The notes under the pieces: generated by a model
The model's database searches: none
What the model was told of the DNA's origin: nothing
Seen by the model: the letters and a program-made list of their open reading frames with translations, nothing else
Assembly (NCBI RefSeq): GCF_001571005.1
Contig: NZ_BCST01000002.1
Location: 310,001-374,000, forward strand
Length of the DNA stretch: 64,000 nt
Reading direction: 5' to 3'
Origin: Herbiconiux solani NBRC 106740
GTDB taxonomy: Bacteria; Actinomycetota; Actinomycetes; Actinomycetales; Microbacteriaceae
Shown: piece after piece, positions 25,393 to 33,618 of the stretch
How positions within the stretch are numbered: the first letter of the stretch is position 1
How the letters are laid out: each line of letters opens with the position of its first letter
Translations under genes and position numbers: made by a program

Positions 25393-27204
25393 ATGACTAT
25401 CGAGACCTCTCCCGAATCCGGCCCGCCGGAGGCCGCGGTCACCGACGGGACGACCACGACCTCGCCCACCACGACGGAGGCGGAACCCGCCACCACGCTG
25501 GTCGGCACCGGCGGGGAATGGTGGCGCTCGGCCGTCATCTACCAGATCTACCCGCGCTCCTTCTCGGACTCGGACGGCGACGGCATCGGCGACCTCCCCG
25601 GCATCACCGCGCGGCTCACGGCCCTCTCCGAGCTCGGGGTCGACGCGGTCTGGCTCTCGCCGTTCATGACCTCTCCCCAGCACGACGCCGGTTACGACGT
25701 CGCCGACTACTGCGACGTCGATCCGCTTTTCGGCACGCTCGAGGACTTCGACCGGCTGCTCGCAACCGCCCACGGCCTCGGCATCCGGGTCATCGTCGAC
25801 CTCGTGCCGAACCACACCTCGTGGGATCACGCGTGGTTCCGCGAGGCCCTCGCCGCCGCACCCGGCAGCCCCGAGCGTGCGCGCTACATGTTCCGCGACG
25901 GCAAGGGCCCGAACGGCGACGAGATGCCCAACAACTGGGAGTCGGTCTTCGGCGGCCCCGCGTGGGAGCGCACGACGAACCCCGACGGCACGCCTGGCCA
26001 GTGGTACCTGCACCTCTTCGACAAGTCGCAGCCCGACCTCGACTGGGAGAACCCGTGGGTGCGCGAGCGCTTCCGCGAGATCCTGCGGTTCTGGCTCGAC
26101 CGCGGGGTCGACGGGTTCCGGGTGGATGTGGCGCACGGCCTGATCAAGGAGGCCGGGCTGCCCGATTACACGCCTCCCGCCGACGCCGGCAGCATGGGCG
26201 GCGGTGTCGTCCCGGTCGGGCTCGAGCCCGGCATCGACTCCGATGCTGAGCTCGACCCGCCGACCCCGCCCTACTGGGCGCAGGACGGCGTGCACGAGAT
26301 CTACCGCGACTGGCACGATCTGCTCGCCGAGTACGAGGGCGACCGCGTGCTCTGCGCCGAGGCCTGGGTGGAGCCGCTGACGAAGCTCGCCCGCTGGGTG
26401 CGACCCGACGAGATGCACCAGGCCTTCAACTTCACCTACCTCTCGGCCGGTTGGTCGGCTCCCGAGCTGCGCGTCGTCATCGACACCTCGATCGCCGCGT
26501 TCTCCTCGGTCGGCGCCCCGAGCACCTGGGTCCTCTCGAACCACGACGTGGTGCGCCACGCCTCGCGGCTCGCGCTCGGCGCCGACAACCTGCAGGGTGC
26601 CGGCATAGGGCCGAAGTCCCCCGGCCTGCCCGATCCCGTGGTGGGGCTCCGGCGTGCTCGCGCGGCGACCTCGCTGATGCTCGCGCTGCCGGGCAGCGCC
26701 TACGTCTACCAGGGCGAGGAGCTCGGTCTGCCCGAGGACATCTACCTGCCGGACGAGGCGCGACAGGACCCGACCTGGTTCCGCACCCACCACGAGAAGT
26801 ACGGGCGCGACGGCTGCCGGGTGCCGATCCCGTGGGAGCCGCAGGTGCCGAGCTACGGCTTCGGTCTCGAGGGCACCTCGGCGAGCTGGCTGCCGCAGCC
26901 GGACGACTGGGACCGCTTCGCCCGCGCGAGCCAGGAGGGCGTCGCGGGGTCGACGCTCGAGCTGTACAAGCTGGCGCTCCGCCTGCGGGCCGAGCGGCAG
27001 CTGGGCACCGGCGTGCTCGAGTGGCTGCCGGGCTACGGCGAGAACGTGATCGCGTTCCGCAACAACGGCGTCACCGTGATCGCCAACATGGGCGAGACCG
27101 CGGTCGAACTGCCGGTCGAGACGACACCGGACGGCATCCTGCTGATGAGCGAGGCCCTGACCGAGGCGGCGCTGCCGCCGGACACGGCGATCTGGCTCGC
27201 CTGA
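25393..27204 (+). CDS. GH13 alpha-glucosidase (oligo-1,6-glucosidase type)
   Basis: Hydrolyses alpha-glucosidic bonds of short oligosaccharides in the cytoplasm. It has 603 residues with the GH13 conserved regions: VIVDLVPNHTS, GFRVDVAHG with the nucleophile Asp, CAEAWVEP with the acid/base Glu, and LSNHDVVRH with the third Asp. The start of the catalytic domain is WWRSAVIYQIYPRSF at about residue 45; before it lies a Thr/Pro/Glu-rich tail with no signal peptide. It is upstream of a 21-bp-stem terminator. Trehalose-related activity is less likely because the family-specific extensions are absent. Confidence 0.92.
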   Translation: MTIETSPESGPPEAAVTDGTTTTSPTTTEAEPATTLVGTGGEWWRSAVIYQIYPRSFSDSDGDGIGDLPGITARLTALSELGVDAVWLSPFMTSPQHDAGYDVADYCDVDPLFGTLEDFDRLLATAHGLGIRVIVDLVPNHTSWDHAWFREALAAAPGSPERARYMFRDGKGPNGDEMPNNWESVFGGPAWERTTNPDGTPGQWYLHLFDKSQPDLDWENPWVRERFREILRFWLDRGVDGFRVDVAHGLIKEAGLPDYTPPADAGSMGGGVVPVGLEPGIDSDAELDPPTPPYWAQDGVHEIYRDWHDLLAEYEGDRVLCAEAWVEPLTKLARWVRPDEMHQAFNFTYLSAGWSAPELRVVIDTSIAAFSSVGAPSTWVLSNHDVVRHASRLALGADNLQGAGIGPKSPGLPDPVVGLRRARAATSLMLALPGSAYVYQGEELGLPEDIYLPDEARQDPTWFRTHHEKYGRDGCRVPIPWEPQVPSYGFGLEGTSASWLPQPDDWDRFARASQEGVAGSTLELYKLALRLRAERQLGTGVLEWLPGYGENVIAFRNNGVTVIANMGETAVELPVETTPDGILLMSEALTEAALPPDTAIWLA

Positions 27205-27246
27205 CGCCTTCGGGAGCCACGTCGAGCGGCTCCTGACCGAGTAACT

Positions 27247-27300
27247 CTGCAAATAACGAGGACCGACGCCCTATACGGGGTCGGTCCTCGTTATTTGCAG
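27247..27300. terminator. Bidirectional terminator between GH13 and M23 genes
   Basis: Perfect 21-bp inverted repeat: arms 27247-27267 and 27280-27300 (CTGCAAATAACGAGG...), with a 12-nt loop. It has A/T-rich flanks on both sides of a GC-rich core and sits between convergent genes. Confidence 0.9.
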
Positions 27301-27325
27301 TGAAACTCCGGCGATCGCGGGCCGG

Positions 27326-28840
27326 TCAGGCCACGCGCTCGCTGAGCCAGGCGTAGGGGTCGACCGCGGTCGTGCCGTTCAGACGGATCTCGAGGTGCAG
27401 GTGCGCGCCCGTCGAGGTTCCGGTGTTGCCGACGCGGCCGATGACCTCGCCGACCTTGAGCACCTGGCCGGTCTCGACCTCGATCGATCCGGTCAGCATG
27501 TGGCCGTAGACACTCGAGACCTCTTCGCCGTCGACGACATGGTCGACGATCACGTAGACGCCGAGGCCTCCGCCGTCCGAGCGCACGACCTTGCTCACGA
27601 CCCCGTCGGCGACCACGTGGATGTCGGAGCCCTGGCCGGGCGTGAAGTCGACGCCCTTGTGGTCGGTGCTGCCGATGCCGCCGGGCGACTCGCGCGGCCC
27701 GAAGCCGTCGCTGATCGGCACGCCGACCGGGAACGGCCACTGAACGGCACTGGTCACGTTGTTCGTGAAGGTGTCGGCGACCCGGAGGCCCGCCGCCTTC
27801 AGGGCGGCGACGTCGCGCACGCTGTAGTCGTCGCGGAGGATGCTCGCGCCGGAGCTGCCGGTGCCGGTGGTCAGCTCCTGGGCCGCGAGCGGGGCCACGT
27901 CGGCGAGCACGGTCTCGGGCGCACCCGCGGAGGCGGCGTGGAAGGCCGAGGCGGGCATGGTCGTCGCGACCGCGATGCCCGCGGCGAAGAGCATGGCCAC
28001 GACGCTGAAGGTGCCCTTGGCGATGTCGCCGCGGCGGCTGCGCCGCCCGCCGGCCTTGGGCGCTGAGCTGCCGCCGCCCGCACCGGAACCCGGAGTCGAG
28101 TCCTTTGCCCCGCCGTGCGTGCCGCCGGAGGCCGGGGCCACGTCGGTGCCGGAAGTGGAGGTGGAGCTGAGGGTGGAGGCGGGCGTCAGCGACGTGGTGC
28201 GGAGCGACCGACGCGAGACCGCCTTCGGCGCCGGCACAGCGGTCGCGTCGGCGACGGGAACGACGGCCGCGGCAACGGGAGCACCGAGAGCAATGTCAGC
28301 AGTGGCCGACCCGGCCTCGGACTCCGGCGCAGCCTCCACCGCCGGCTCGACCGCCTCGGCGGTCGTCGGGGTCGAGATGCGGGCGCGGCGGCCACCGGCC
28401 GGCTTCTCGATCGAGTCGCTGAACGAGGGAGCGGCACGGCGGCCGCCCTTCTGGGCGTGGGGACGCGGAGCCGTCACGACGCTCGCCGCGACCGACACGG
28501 CCGGTGTCCCGACGATGTCGACGGATCCGGTGACGACCGTGATCTCGGTGCCTTCAGGCGAGGCGGAAGCCGGTGCCGCTGCCGGAGCCGACACAGCAGC
28601 GGAAGCCGCTGCCGCAGCGGCGGCCTCGAGGGCGGCGAGGCGCGCCGCACGGCGGCTCATCGCCGCGGTCGTGACCTCCGGCGGCGCGGCGGGCGTCGTC
28701 ACGCGCAGGCTCCGCCGGGACGGAAGAGCCGACCCCGAGGACGGCGAAGAGGAGGGTGCAGAAGAAGGGGAAGAGGATTGGTGCTTCGTCGAACCAGGGG
28801 CCTCGCGTTTGGATGCGTCGTCATCCGGGCGTGAAGTCAT
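27326..28840 (-). CDS. M23 family peptidoglycan endopeptidase (membrane-anchored)
   Basis: A 504-residue protein. It has a long low-complexity Ala/Pro/Ser cytoplasmic region, one membrane segment at about residues 280-300 (FSVVAMLFAAGIAVATTM), an external linker with RDDYSVRDVAALKAAG, and a C-terminal M23 domain. Zinc ligands are in HKGVDF (about residue 393) and HLHLEI (about 481), with the family strand YVIVDH and GHM. It cleaves cross-links in peptidoglycan or binds it. The start was taken at ATG 28838-28840 (MTSRPDDD); a TTG three codons earlier is possible. Confidence 0.88.
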   Translation of the reverse strand: MTSRPDDDASKREAPGSTKHQSSSPSSAPSSSPSSGSALPSRRSLRVTTPAAPPEVTTAAMSRRAARLAALEAAAAAAASAAVSAPAAAPASASPEGTEITVVTGSVDIVGTPAVSVAASVVTAPRPHAQKGGRRAAPSFSDSIEKPAGGRRARISTPTTAEAVEPAVEAAPESEAGSATADIALGAPVAAAVVPVADATAVPAPKAVSRRSLRTTSLTPASTLSSTSTSGTDVAPASGGTHGGAKDSTPGSGAGGGSSAPKAGGRRSRRGDIAKGTFSVVAMLFAAGIAVATTMPASAFHAASAGAPETVLADVAPLAAQELTTGTGSSGASILRDDYSVRDVAALKAAGLRVADTFTNNVTSAVQWPFPVGVPISDGFGPRESPGGIGSTDHKGVDFTPGQGSDIHVVADGVVSKVVRSDGGGLGVYVIVDHVVDGEEVSSVYGHMLTGSIEVETGQVLKVGEVIGRVGNTGTSTGAHLHLEIRLNGTTAVDPYAWLSERVA

Positions 28841-28995
28841 CCGTGCCAATTGTTCGGGTATCTCCGGTCGGTGCGTGGGGCCGCCCCGTGGTGCGGGGCG
28901 AAAAGGTCGGTCAAGGCTAACCAGCCAACATTTGAATTGCCAGCGAGCGCACGATTCACGCGCCCGGCCCGCGTGTCGCGCGAACGCCGCACCGC

Positions 28996-29874
28996 TCAGA
29001 GCGGGAGATCGGCGTTCCGGTGCAGCTCGCGCACCAGGGGCTCGAGCTCCGCCGCCAGGGCGGGAGCCGCCGCGAGGGTCATGACCCCGCTCTCCTTGGC
29101 GTCACCGAAGCCGCCGACGCGGGCACCGGCCTCCCGGCAGATCAGCGCGCCCGCCGCGTGGTCCCACGGGTTCAGCCCGCGCTCGGCGTAGGCGTCGAGG
29201 CGGCCGAGGGCGACCGAGCAGAGGTCGAGGGCCGCCGAGCCGGCGCGGCGGATGTCGCGCACCTTGCCGACCAGACCGGTCACGACCTGCCCCTGCTTGA
29301 CCCGCACCTCGGCGCTGTACGAGAAGCCGGTGCCGACGAGCGCCTGCGCGAGCGCGACATCCTCGTTGACCGCGAGCCGGCGGTGCGCCGCACGGGGCGA
29401 GTCGAGGAACGCGCCCCCACCCGCCGAGGCGGAGAACACCTCGCCGAGCACGGGGTTGACGACCACGCCGGCGAGCGCGGTCCACTCCGCGGGGTCCGTG
29501 CTGCCGGTGACCGCCGCGATCGAGACCGCGTAGGCCGGGATGTCGTAGAGGTAGTTGACGGTGCCGTCGATCGGGTCGACGACCCAGGTGATGCCCGAGC
29601 TGCCGGGGGTGGCCTCCGACTCCTCGCCGAGGAAGCCGTCCTCCGGCCGCGCCTCGGCGAGACGGGCACGGATGAAGTCCTCCGACTCGCGGTCGGCGAA
29701 GGTCACGACGTCCTCGAGCGAGGACTTGGTCGCGGCGACCGTGACGCCATCGGCGCGACGCCGGGCGACGAGCTCGGCGGCGTCGATCGCGATCGAGCGG
29801 GCCAGCTCGAGGAGCTCGGCCGAAGCGGGTGCCGCCGAATCGGAGGAGAAGGAAGCGGAGGAGGAGGAAGTCAT
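28996..29874 (-). CDS. Inositol monophosphatase family protein
   Basis: A 292-residue Mg-dependent phosphatase. It has the metal-binding motifs GEESEA, WVVDPIDGTVNYLY and NPWDHAAGALICREAGA. The N-terminus is Ser/Ala-rich. The ATG follows GGAG at 7 nt. It acts on inositol-1-phosphate or a related sugar phosphate such as histidinol phosphate or fructose bisphosphate; the family alone does not decide. The 155 bp between it and the M23 gene contain nothing notable. Confidence 0.92.
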   Translation of the reverse strand: MTSSSSASFSSDSAAPASAELLELARSIAIDAAELVARRRADGVTVAATKSSLEDVVTFADRESEDFIRARLAEARPEDGFLGEESEATPGSSGITWVVDPIDGTVNYLYDIPAYAVSIAAVTGSTDPAEWTALAGVVVNPVLGEVFSASAGGGAFLDSPRAAHRRLAVNEDVALAQALVGTGFSYSAEVRVKQGQVVTGLVGKVRDIRRAGSAALDLCSVALGRLDAYAERGLNPWDHAAGALICREAGARVGGFGDAKESGVMTLAAAPALAAELEPLVRELHRNADLPL

Positions 29875-29890
29875 GGAATTACTCCGTGTG

Positions 29891-29975
29891 TGGTGGCGAG
29901 TGAGGGATTCGAACCCCCGAATGCTGAGCAGTCTGATTTACAGTCAGATCCCTTTGGCCGCTTGGGTAACTCGCC
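29891..29975 (-). tRNA. tRNA-Tyr (GTA anticodon)
   Basis: An 85-nt class II tRNA with a long variable arm. The acceptor is GGCGAGT with ACTCGCC, the anticodon loop CTGTAAA (anticodon GTA), and the T-arm GGGGGTTCGAATCCCTC; CCA is encoded. Confidence 0.94.
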
Positions 29976-30061
29976 AGGCGCACCCGACCACGTTACAGAA
30001 CACAACCGAAGGCGCTGGACAAGGATACCCATGACCCGGGCTGGAGCGAAATCGCCTCCGC

Positions 30062-30829
30062 CTACCCGGCCGCCGCCGCCTGTTCGCCGTACCGCACCGC
30101 GAACTCGAGCACCTCGTCGAGGTACGCGGGCGACTCGTTGTACCCGGCGATGGCGGCCCGCCATCCGCTCTCCGTCGCGAGGTCGCCGCCGGTGTAGCAG
30201 AGGTACTCGGCCGCCGACAGCGAGGAGTCGTCGATGTTGTGGATGTCGGGCACCCCGTCGCCGTTGGCCTCGGTGGCCCAGGCGGCCCAGGTCGCGGGCA
30301 CGAACTGCATCGGGCCGACCGCGCGATCCCACTCCGTGTCGCCGTCGACCGCGCCGGCGTCGGTGTCGGGGATCTCCTGGAAGCCGTCGCCGTCGAGCGG
30401 CACCCCGATGATCAGGTCGCTCGTCACCCCGTTCTCGCCGATGCTGCCGCCGAAGATGGTGCCGTGGTGCGACTCGACCCAACCGATCCCGGCGAGCGTG
30501 TTCCAGCCGAGCCGGCAGTCCGGGCGCACCTCGCTCTCGGCGATCGCGGCCCCGGCGTAGCCCGTCAGGGCACGGCGCGGGATGCCGGTCGCCTCCGCGA
30601 CCCGGTCGAGCCAGGCGGGGTCGGCGAGCTCGGCCGTCGGCGTCCCGGCGTCGTACGATCCGGCGCCGGACTCGTCCACGGTCGCCTCGGGGGCGAAGGA
30701 CGGGCCGCTCGAGCCCTGGTCACCGCCGCCGCTCCCGCTCCCGAGTCCGAGCCCCGTGCATCCGCTCAGCAGCGCTCCCAGCGCACCCACCGCGATCAGG
30801 CCGGGGAGGGTCGGGACGCGCAGCTTCAT
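30062..30829 (-). CDS. Lytic murein transglycosylase lipoprotein (SLT/MltB-like)
   Basis: A 255-residue lipoprotein with signal MKLRVPTLPGLIAVGALGAL and lipobox LLSGC. A Gly/Ser linker leads to the lysozyme-like domain. The catalytic Glu is in GIGWVESHHGTI; the substrate groove motifs are VGPMQFVPATW and AIAGYNES. It cleaves glycan strands to anhydro-muropeptides. A GTG three codons upstream is also in frame; the ATG is better placed after GAGTGGA. Confidence 0.9.
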   Translation of the reverse strand: MKLRVPTLPGLIAVGALGALLSGCTGLGLGSGSGGGDQGSSGPSFAPEATVDESGAGSYDAGTPTAELADPAWLDRVAEATGIPRRALTGYAGAAIAESEVRPDCRLGWNTLAGIGWVESHHGTIFGGSIGENGVTSDLIIGVPLDGDGFQEIPDTDAGAVDGDTEWDRAVGPMQFVPATWAAWATEANGDGVPDIHNIDDSSLSAAEYLCYTGGDLATESGWRAAIAGYNESPAYLDEVLEFAVRYGEQAAAAG

Positions 30830-30862
30830 GAAGTCCACTCAACCATCACCGGCTGACAGTCC

Positions 30863-30868
30863 TAAAAT
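30863..30868 (+). promoter_or_regulatory. -10 box of leaderless yajQ transcript
   Basis: TAAAAT is 6 nt before the ATG at 30875. There is no ribosome-binding site, so the transcript probably starts at the start codon. Confidence 0.55.
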
Positions 30869-30874
30869 GGCCCC

Positions 30875-31363
30875 ATGGCAGATTCATCGTTTGACGTGGT
30901 CAGCAAGGTCGACAAGATGGAGGCGGACAACGCCCTCAACCAGGCTCAGAAAGAGGTCGCCCAGCGCTACGACTTCAAGAACATCGGCGCCTCCATCGAG
31001 TGGAGCGGCGACAAGGTGCTGATGAAGGCCAACTCCGAGGAGCGCGTCAAGGCGATCCTCGAGGTGTTCGAGTCGAAGCTGATCAAGCGCGGCATCTCGC
31101 TGCGCAGCCTCGACGCCGGCGAGCCCTTCGCGAGCGGCAAGGAGTACCGCCTCGAGGCCTCCATGAAGGAGGGCATCGCGCAGGACGACGCGAAGAAGAT
31201 CAACAAGCTCATCCGCGACGAGGCTCCCAAGAGCGTCAAGTCGCAGATCCAGGGCGACGAGCTGCGCGTCTCGTCCAAGAGCCGCGACGACCTGCAGGCC
31301 ACCATGGCGCTGCTCAAGGGCGCCGACCTCGACGTCGCGCTCCAGTTCATCAACTTCCGCTGA
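30875..31363 (+). CDS. yajQ: YajQ family cyclic-di-GMP-binding/nucleotide-binding protein
   Basis: A 162-residue protein of the DUF520 family, of full length. It starts [20 protein letters not shown], contains [10 protein letters not shown], and ends with LQFINFR, all family hallmarks. Members bind nucleotides, and c-di-GMP in some species; the role in actinobacteria is unclear. It is followed 6 bp later by the NUDIX gene. Confidence 0.95.
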   Translation: MADSSFDVVSKVDKMEADNALNQAQKEVAQRYDFKNIGASIEWSGDKVLMKANSEERVKAILEVFESKLIKRGISLRSLDAGEPFASGKEYRLEASMKEGIAQDDAKKINKLIRDEAPKSVKSQIQGDELRVSSKSRDDLQATMALLKGADLDVALQFINFR

Positions 31364-31368
31364 GCGGG

Positions 31369-32082
31369 ATGAGCGGGATGACGGAGCAGGCCGCGACCGG
31401 CACGCCCGCGACCGGCACCCCCGGCATCGACGTCCCCGACCGCCGGGGCCGCACGGGCCTCGACCGCGAGGGCCTCGACCTCACCGGCAACCCGCGGGTG
31501 CGGGTCGAGGAGGTGCGCCTGCTCACCTCGAACTGGTACATCACCCGCACCACCCGCCTCGCCTTCCAGCACCGCGACGGCCACTGGTCGACCGAGGAGC
31601 GCGAGACCTACGACCGCGGCAACGGCGCGACGGTGCTGCTCTACGACCCGACCCGGCGCACGGTGCTGCTGATCCGCCAGTTCCGCTACCCGGCCTACGT
31701 CAACGGCCACCCCGACGGGATGCTGCTCGAGGTGCCGGGCGGCCTGCTCGACGACGACGCGCCCGAGGAGGCCGTGCGCCGCGAGGCCCAGGAGGAGACG
31801 GGCTACCGCATCGGCGAGGTCGAGCACCTCTTCGACGTCTACATGAGCCCGGGCTCGGTCACCGAGAAGCTCTACTTCTACGCGGCCTCGTACGACGCGG
31901 CTGCCGAGGGTGCGTCGACGCGAACGGATGCCGGTGGCGGGCTCGCCGAGGAGGGCGAGGACATCGAGCTGGTCGAGCTGGGCATCGACGAAGCACTCTC
32001 CCGCATCGGCACCGACATCGTCGATGCCAAGACGATCATGCTGCTGCAATGGGCGGCGCTCAGCGGCCCGTTCCGGCGCTGA
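31369..32082 (+). CDS. NUDIX hydrolase (GDP-mannose/ADP-ribose pyrophosphatase-like)
   Basis: A 237-residue phosphohydrolase. The NUDIX box is PGGLLDDDAPEEAVRREAQEETGY, here with the first Gly, REAQEE and terminal Gly in register (split as PGGLL, EEAVRREAQEETGY). After it comes MSPGSVTEKLYFY, as in NudK-like sugar nucleotide pyrophosphatases. The N-terminal 20 residues are Thr/Gly/Pro repeats. Starts at 31369 and 31378 are equally possible; both lie in a short GATGAGCGG duplication. Confidence 0.88.
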   Translation: MSGMTEQAATGTPATGTPGIDVPDRRGRTGLDREGLDLTGNPRVRVEEVRLLTSNWYITRTTRLAFQHRDGHWSTEERETYDRGNGATVLLYDPTRRTVLLIRQFRYPAYVNGHPDGMLLEVPGGLLDDDAPEEAVRREAQEETGYRIGEVEHLFDVYMSPGSVTEKLYFYAASYDAAAEGASTRTDAGGGLAEEGEDIELVELGIDEALSRIGTDIVDAKTIMLLQWAALSGPFRR

Positions 32083-32097
32083 CCCGCCCCGCCGTGC

Positions 32098-33501
32098 TCA
32101 GCGGGATCCTGCTCCGGCGCTGACCCGCCCCACCACGGGGTAGGGGAACATCCCGGCCGGATCCCACTCCGCCCGCACCCGCGCCAGCCGCTCGAGCACC
32201 TCCGGCGCCCAGCACGACTCGAACGACCCCGGCACCGAGAGGTCGCCGGCGAAGTTGATCGTGTTCGACGCCGAGACCCAAGGCGCGAGGCGAGCGGTGA
32301 TCCCGTCGGCCACCGCGGGCAGCACGCCGTCGAACAGGGCCGGATCCGGCACGCCGATCAGCACGAGGGTCCCCGCGGCCGGCCGGCCACCGACAGCGCT
32401 GCCTCCCGGCACGTCCCGCAGCGTCGCGCCACCGAGATGCCGCAGCTCGGCGGCCACGATCGGCACCTCCCGCTCGGGCCCCAGCACGTCGAGGAACGCC
32501 TCGATCAGGTCGTCGTCGATCAGGTCGAGCAGCATCCCCCTGTCCCACGCCGGACCCGGGTCGACCGGGTCGTTGTGCACGAGCCCGATCTGGGCCGCCG
32601 GCATCTCGCCGACCCGGCCGAACACCGCCGGCGCCACCGCCCGCAGCGGTGCGAACACCCGCTCGGCCTCCTCCGGCTCCCCCACGTGCACGTAACGGAG
32701 CGACACCACCGTCTTGCCCCGCAGCGCCTCGGGCACCACGGGCAGCGGCGGGAACCGCAGCAGCGACACCGAGGAGGTCGCCTCCTCCGGCGCCGTATCG
32801 GTGAACCGCGCCCAGGCCCGCAGCACGGCCGGGATGTGCTCGGCGTCGAAGAAGAGCGACCCGCCGTAGAACGTCGTGAGCGGCACCAGCTCGAAGTCCA
32901 TCGAGGTGACGACGCCGAATCCGCCCTTGCCGCCCCGCAGTGCCCAGAAGAGCTCCGGATGCCCGTCCTCGCCCGCGTGGACCGTGATCGCCTCGCCGGT
33001 CGCCGTCACCAGCCGGAAGGTCCGGGCGTAGTCGGAGGAGTAGCCGTGGCTCCGGGCGAGCGGACCGAGACCCCCGCCGAGCGTGTACCCGATCGCCCCG
33101 ACGTGGCCGGAGGCACCGGTCACCGGCGCGAGACCGTGCACCGCCGCCGCCTCGATCACCGCGCCCCAGCGGTTGCCGGCGCCGATCCTCGCCACACGGG
33201 CTTCGGCATCGATCTCAAGCGCGTCGAGCCGCCGGGTGGTGACGAGCATCCCGCCGGTCACGGGCGCGAACACGCCGTGGCCGGTCGCCAGCACGTGCAC
33301 CGCGAGCCCGTGGGCGGCCGCGAACCGCACGGCCGCCTGCACGTCGGCCTCGGTCAGGGCACCGACGAGCACGTCGGGATCGCGCACGACCGTCGTGTTC
33401 TGGCCCGCCGCCTCGGCGGCCAGACCGCTGTCGCCGCGCCGGAGGACCGGGCCCTCCACGGCGAGGTCCAGGGCGTCGAGCTCATCCGTCGTGAATGTCA
33501 T
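32098..33501 (-). CDS. FAD-binding BBE-type oxidoreductase
   Basis: A 467-residue flavoenzyme of the berberine bridge enzyme/6-hydroxynicotine oxidase type. The FAD-binding half has LATGHGV, whose His is the usual covalent flavin site, and SGHVGAIGYTLGGGLGPLAR. The C-terminal BBE segment has WDPAGMFPYP. No secretion signal is present. The substrate is unknown. The start follows TAGCGT by 6 nt, so it is likely leaderless. The gene is convergent with the NUDIX gene. Confidence 0.88.
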   Translation of the reverse strand: MTFTTDELDALDLAVEGPVLRRGDSGLAAEAAGQNTTVVRDPDVLVGALTEADVQAAVRFAAAHGLAVHVLATGHGVFAPVTGGMLVTTRRLDALEIDAEARVARIGAGNRWGAVIEAAAVHGLAPVTGASGHVGAIGYTLGGGLGPLARSHGYSSDYARTFRLVTATGEAITVHAGEDGHPELFWALRGGKGGFGVVTSMDFELVPLTTFYGGSLFFDAEHIPAVLRAWARFTDTAPEEATSSVSLLRFPPLPVVPEALRGKTVVSLRYVHVGEPEEAERVFAPLRAVAPAVFGRVGEMPAAQIGLVHNDPVDPGPAWDRGMLLDLIDDDLIEAFLDVLGPEREVPIVAAELRHLGGATLRDVPGGSAVGGRPAAGTLVLIGVPDPALFDGVLPAVADGITARLAPWVSASNTINFAGDLSVPGSFESCWAPEVLERLARVRAEWDPAGMFPYPVVGRVSAGAGSR

Positions 33502-33507
33502 GAGCAG

Positions 33508-33513
33508 ACGCTA
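33508..33513 (-). promoter_or_regulatory. -10 box of leaderless BBE oxidoreductase transcript
   Basis: On the minus strand TAGCGT lies 6 nt before the ATG (33499-33501), without a Shine-Dalgarno sequence. Confidence 0.55.
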
Positions 33514-33537
33514 TCGAGGATCGGGCGGGACGGGAAC

Positions 33538-33563
33538 GGCGGGATCCCAGAAGGGATCCCGCC
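33538..33563 (-). terminator. Terminator hairpin after the giant surface protein gene
   Basis: An 11-bp perfect stem GGCGGGATCCC with its complement and the loop AGAA, 55 bp downstream of the stop at 33619. It has no long T run, as is common in high-GC actinobacteria. Confidence 0.7.
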
Positions 33564-33618
33564 GCCGCGTCTCAGGCCGGGCCGAGCATGCCGTGCACGC
33601 TCAGCCCGGAACCGCAGG